From Serilophus lunatus (taxonomy: Eukaryota; Chordata; Aves; Passeriformes; Eurylaimidae), in assembly GCA_013399895.1 (NCBI GenBank), contig VXBA01002163.1, forward strand, positions 27,972 to 91,971: 64,000 nt of DNA, read 5' to 3'. The notes beneath the pieces were generated by a model that searched no databases, was not told where the DNA came from, and was given only the letters and a program-made list of their open reading frames with translations. Made by a program: the position numbers and the translations under genes. Shown one piece after another: positions 62,494 through 64,000 of the stretch. How positions within the stretch are numbered: the first letter of the stretch is position 1; every line of letters begins with the position of its first letter.

Positions 62494-63774
62494 CTGGGTG
62501 AAAATTTTTTTAAGTTGATCTGCGCAAATGTCATAGTTACAATTTCTTTAAAGCAAGCTACACGCGCCTAATTTGTTCGCGCTGTTACCGTACAACGACA
62601 CAGGAGTTGACATCTCACAAACTCAAATCCTAGCTAAAAGTTCTTTCTAGCGCGTGTCTGCAGTCACTAAACGGGAGACCTAAGAAATGTGCCTGCGACG
62701 CCTCTGTCAAGCCCGAGCGCATCCTGCTTCTCTAGAGCCCTTCTCCCCCGTTCCGTTACCCCGGTAGACACTACCTTTTGTTCCTTTACCACGCCGTGGG
62801 GTGAGGCAAACAATCGGCCTGAAGAACTAGGCAATAAAGAAGACGAGGGGCGGAAGAGCTGTGCAACTCCCGCGGGTGCTCGCGGCCGGCAAGGGTGGTT
62901 CTCACCCTAGTGCTGGCGCTCGCCTGGTGCGCAGATGAGCCCAGCGAAGTCTGGCGCTGGGAGACAAGGAAATAACACATTCCAACATCTTCCGCACCGC
63001 TCCACACCCACTCGGGATCCCCGGCGTGCCGGCATGCAGCTCCCGCTCGAGCTCCAGGGGACAAGTAGCCCACAGCAGCACTCCGTTCCTAAGACTGTCC
63101 CCTCATCCGTTCTTCTTGCAGGACTCACAGCGCCTGGGGCTGCAAACCCTAGAAGAGTCTCTGACTGCCCTCCACGACAGGGCTGCGCAAGCGGCACACG
63201 CTCGGAAGCGGAGGGCATCTGCGGGCACGGGGAGGGGGCTCACAGGCAGCGGAACCCTTCCCGCCCAGTTAACACGCCACGGGGAATGGGGGCCTCAGAC
63301 GACAACCGGATGGTGAACAAGGCTACGCCAGCGAAGAAGTCCAAGAAACAACTTCTGGCGAGTGAAGTGGAAGCCCCTCTTCATGCGGGCAGCGACCCGG
63401 GACCAAGCGGCAGCGGGTTCTGCCGTACGGGACACCTGCCGAGGGCCAACGCGCCCCGTGGGCGGCTGCAGGTGGGGACTTCCCGACATCGACTGTCAAC
63501 CACCTGATCCACCCTCCTGCTTTCCGCCACGGGCCGGGGCGGCACCGGGCTTCCTAGCACAGGCACGTAGGGGATGCCCACTAACCCTCTGCGGCGGAAG
63601 GCACCTTGGGCTGGGTCGCGGCTCCGCGGGTGCGGGAATCACGCAGTCAACACGGGCGGGTGGGCGCCAGTCACCAACTTTCTCCCCCGAACTCTCTCCC
63701 TCAGTATGAAACCTTCTCTCCAGCCCCCTCCCCAAGCAGTTTTTCCAAAACAGGGCACCCCATGGCCCGCTTAC

Positions 63775-63910
63775 CTCGCATGATGTTGGTTCCCCGCTCC
63801 GCGCAGTCATGAAGCTGGGAGCTCGGGAACCGCACCGCACAGATCCCGTCTCAGCACCCGCGAAGGCGGCAGCCGCCGCAGCTCTGCTTCGCCGGGAAAA
63901 CCATACCTCC
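63775..63910 (-). CDS. Probable first exon of a minus-strand gene (5'UTR plus start), gene unknown
   Basis: On the minus strand the CpG island contains a 5'UTR-like GC-rich leader, then AACATCATGCGAG|GTAAGC with a strong donor at 63774-63773. Two in-frame-distinct ATGs are present. The one at 63810 would give MTARSGEPTSCE and end in phase 0, with a weak start context (T at -3). The one at 63781 gives ATG CGA G, ends in phase 1, and has A at -3. The second is compatible with the candidate exon at 62459-62493; the first is not. The upstream limit is arbitrary, since no transcription start can be read. The gene would extend leftward through long introns across the window. I do not recognise it. 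Confidence 0.45.
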
Positions 63911-63914
63911 GGGG

Positions 63915-63941
63915 CGGCTCCGCGGGGCGCGGCTCCGCGGG
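63915..63941. repeat. Repeated GC-rich 12-mer CGGCTCCGCGGG
   Basis: The 12-mer occurs at 63915-63926 and 63930-63941 (15-bp period), and again at 63619-63630. It is promoter-proximal, and contains CCGCGG cores. It could be a protein-binding motif or simple GC-rich duplication. Confidence 0.7.
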
Positions 63942-64000
63942 CTGCCCGCCGCCGGGCGGAACGCTCCCGGGGCGGCCGCCCCGCGACTCCCCCCCGTGAA

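Larger units (their letters stand above)
61881..64000. promoter_or_regulatory. CpG island, probable promoter region
   Basis: From about 61.9 kb CpG dinucleotides become frequent. The last 1.3 kb, and especially 63.85-64.0 kb, is strongly GC-rich with many GGGCGG/CCGCCC (Sp1-type) boxes and no TATA box near the proposed start. There is an AT-richer and A-rich interruption at about 62260-62660. In vertebrates such islands mark promoters of broadly expressed or developmental genes. The exon-like signals inside it favour minus-strand transcription. The island continues beyond the window edge, so the transcription start and any divergent gene may lie outside. Confidence 0.75.

Noticed and set aside
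62935..63507. 190-codon plus-strand open frame, the longest in the window
   Set aside because: It lies in GC-rich CpG-island DNA, where stop codons are rare. It overlaps other long frames on both strands and has no recognisable domain. Only the splice-site-bounded part at 63122-63316 is kept as a weak finding.

Overview
The window looks like an AT-rich piece of a bird (or other sauropsid) nuclear genome. It is mostly intron or intergenic DNA and ends in a CpG island at the right edge. The best lineage evidence is three fragments of the CR1 LINE family. One carries a readable reverse-transcriptase block ([13 protein letters not shown]...FADD) and ends in the ATTCTGTG-type 3' repeats typical of avian and reptilian CR1. 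I found no bacterial or viral gene organisation, operon, CRISPR array or rRNA. Most open frames in the window are chance ORFs.

Layout. Positions 1-6.2 kb are mostly unique sequence, with one candidate coding exon on the minus strand (3087-3246) and one LTR-like element (3483-3874). A CR1 fragment on the minus strand lies at about 6.2-6.77 kb. From 6.8 to 26.8 kb the sequence is AT-rich and unique, with short simple repeats. A second copy of the LTR-like element is at 26794-27204, with a 4-bp flanking repeat, followed by a minus-strand CR1 fragment at about 27.66-28.18 kb. A probable MIR-type remnant (about 30.34 kb) and another possible LTR (about 33.49-33.78 kb) follow. A degenerate tRNA-Ile(AAU)-like sequence is at 43468-43543. 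The best preserved CR1 (plus strand, about 46.41-47.42 kb) is interrupted by a 71-N assembly gap. From 47.4 to 61.9 kb the sequence is mostly unique, with two minus-strand ORFs that have good splice-site context (48013-48087 and 48885-49022) and several short tandem duplications.

The right end (about 61.9-64.0 kb) is GC- and CpG-rich. I read it as the promoter and first exon of a minus-strand gene. A 5'UTR-like stretch is followed by ATG CGA G and a strong splice donor (GAG|GTAAGC). About 1.3 kb downstream on the same strand, a 35-nt stretch lies between a plausible acceptor and a strong donor, and it keeps the reading frame open. If this is right, much of the window is the introns of that gene, transcribed right to left. 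I do not recognise the gene, and the link between the CpG island and the more distant candidate exons is inference.

I found no convincing novel biological system. The items most worth checking are the split start-codon model at the CpG island, the minus-strand candidate exons, the tRNA-Ile-like locus, the two related LTR-like elements, and the CR1 copy whose frame changes across an apparently under-sized gap.
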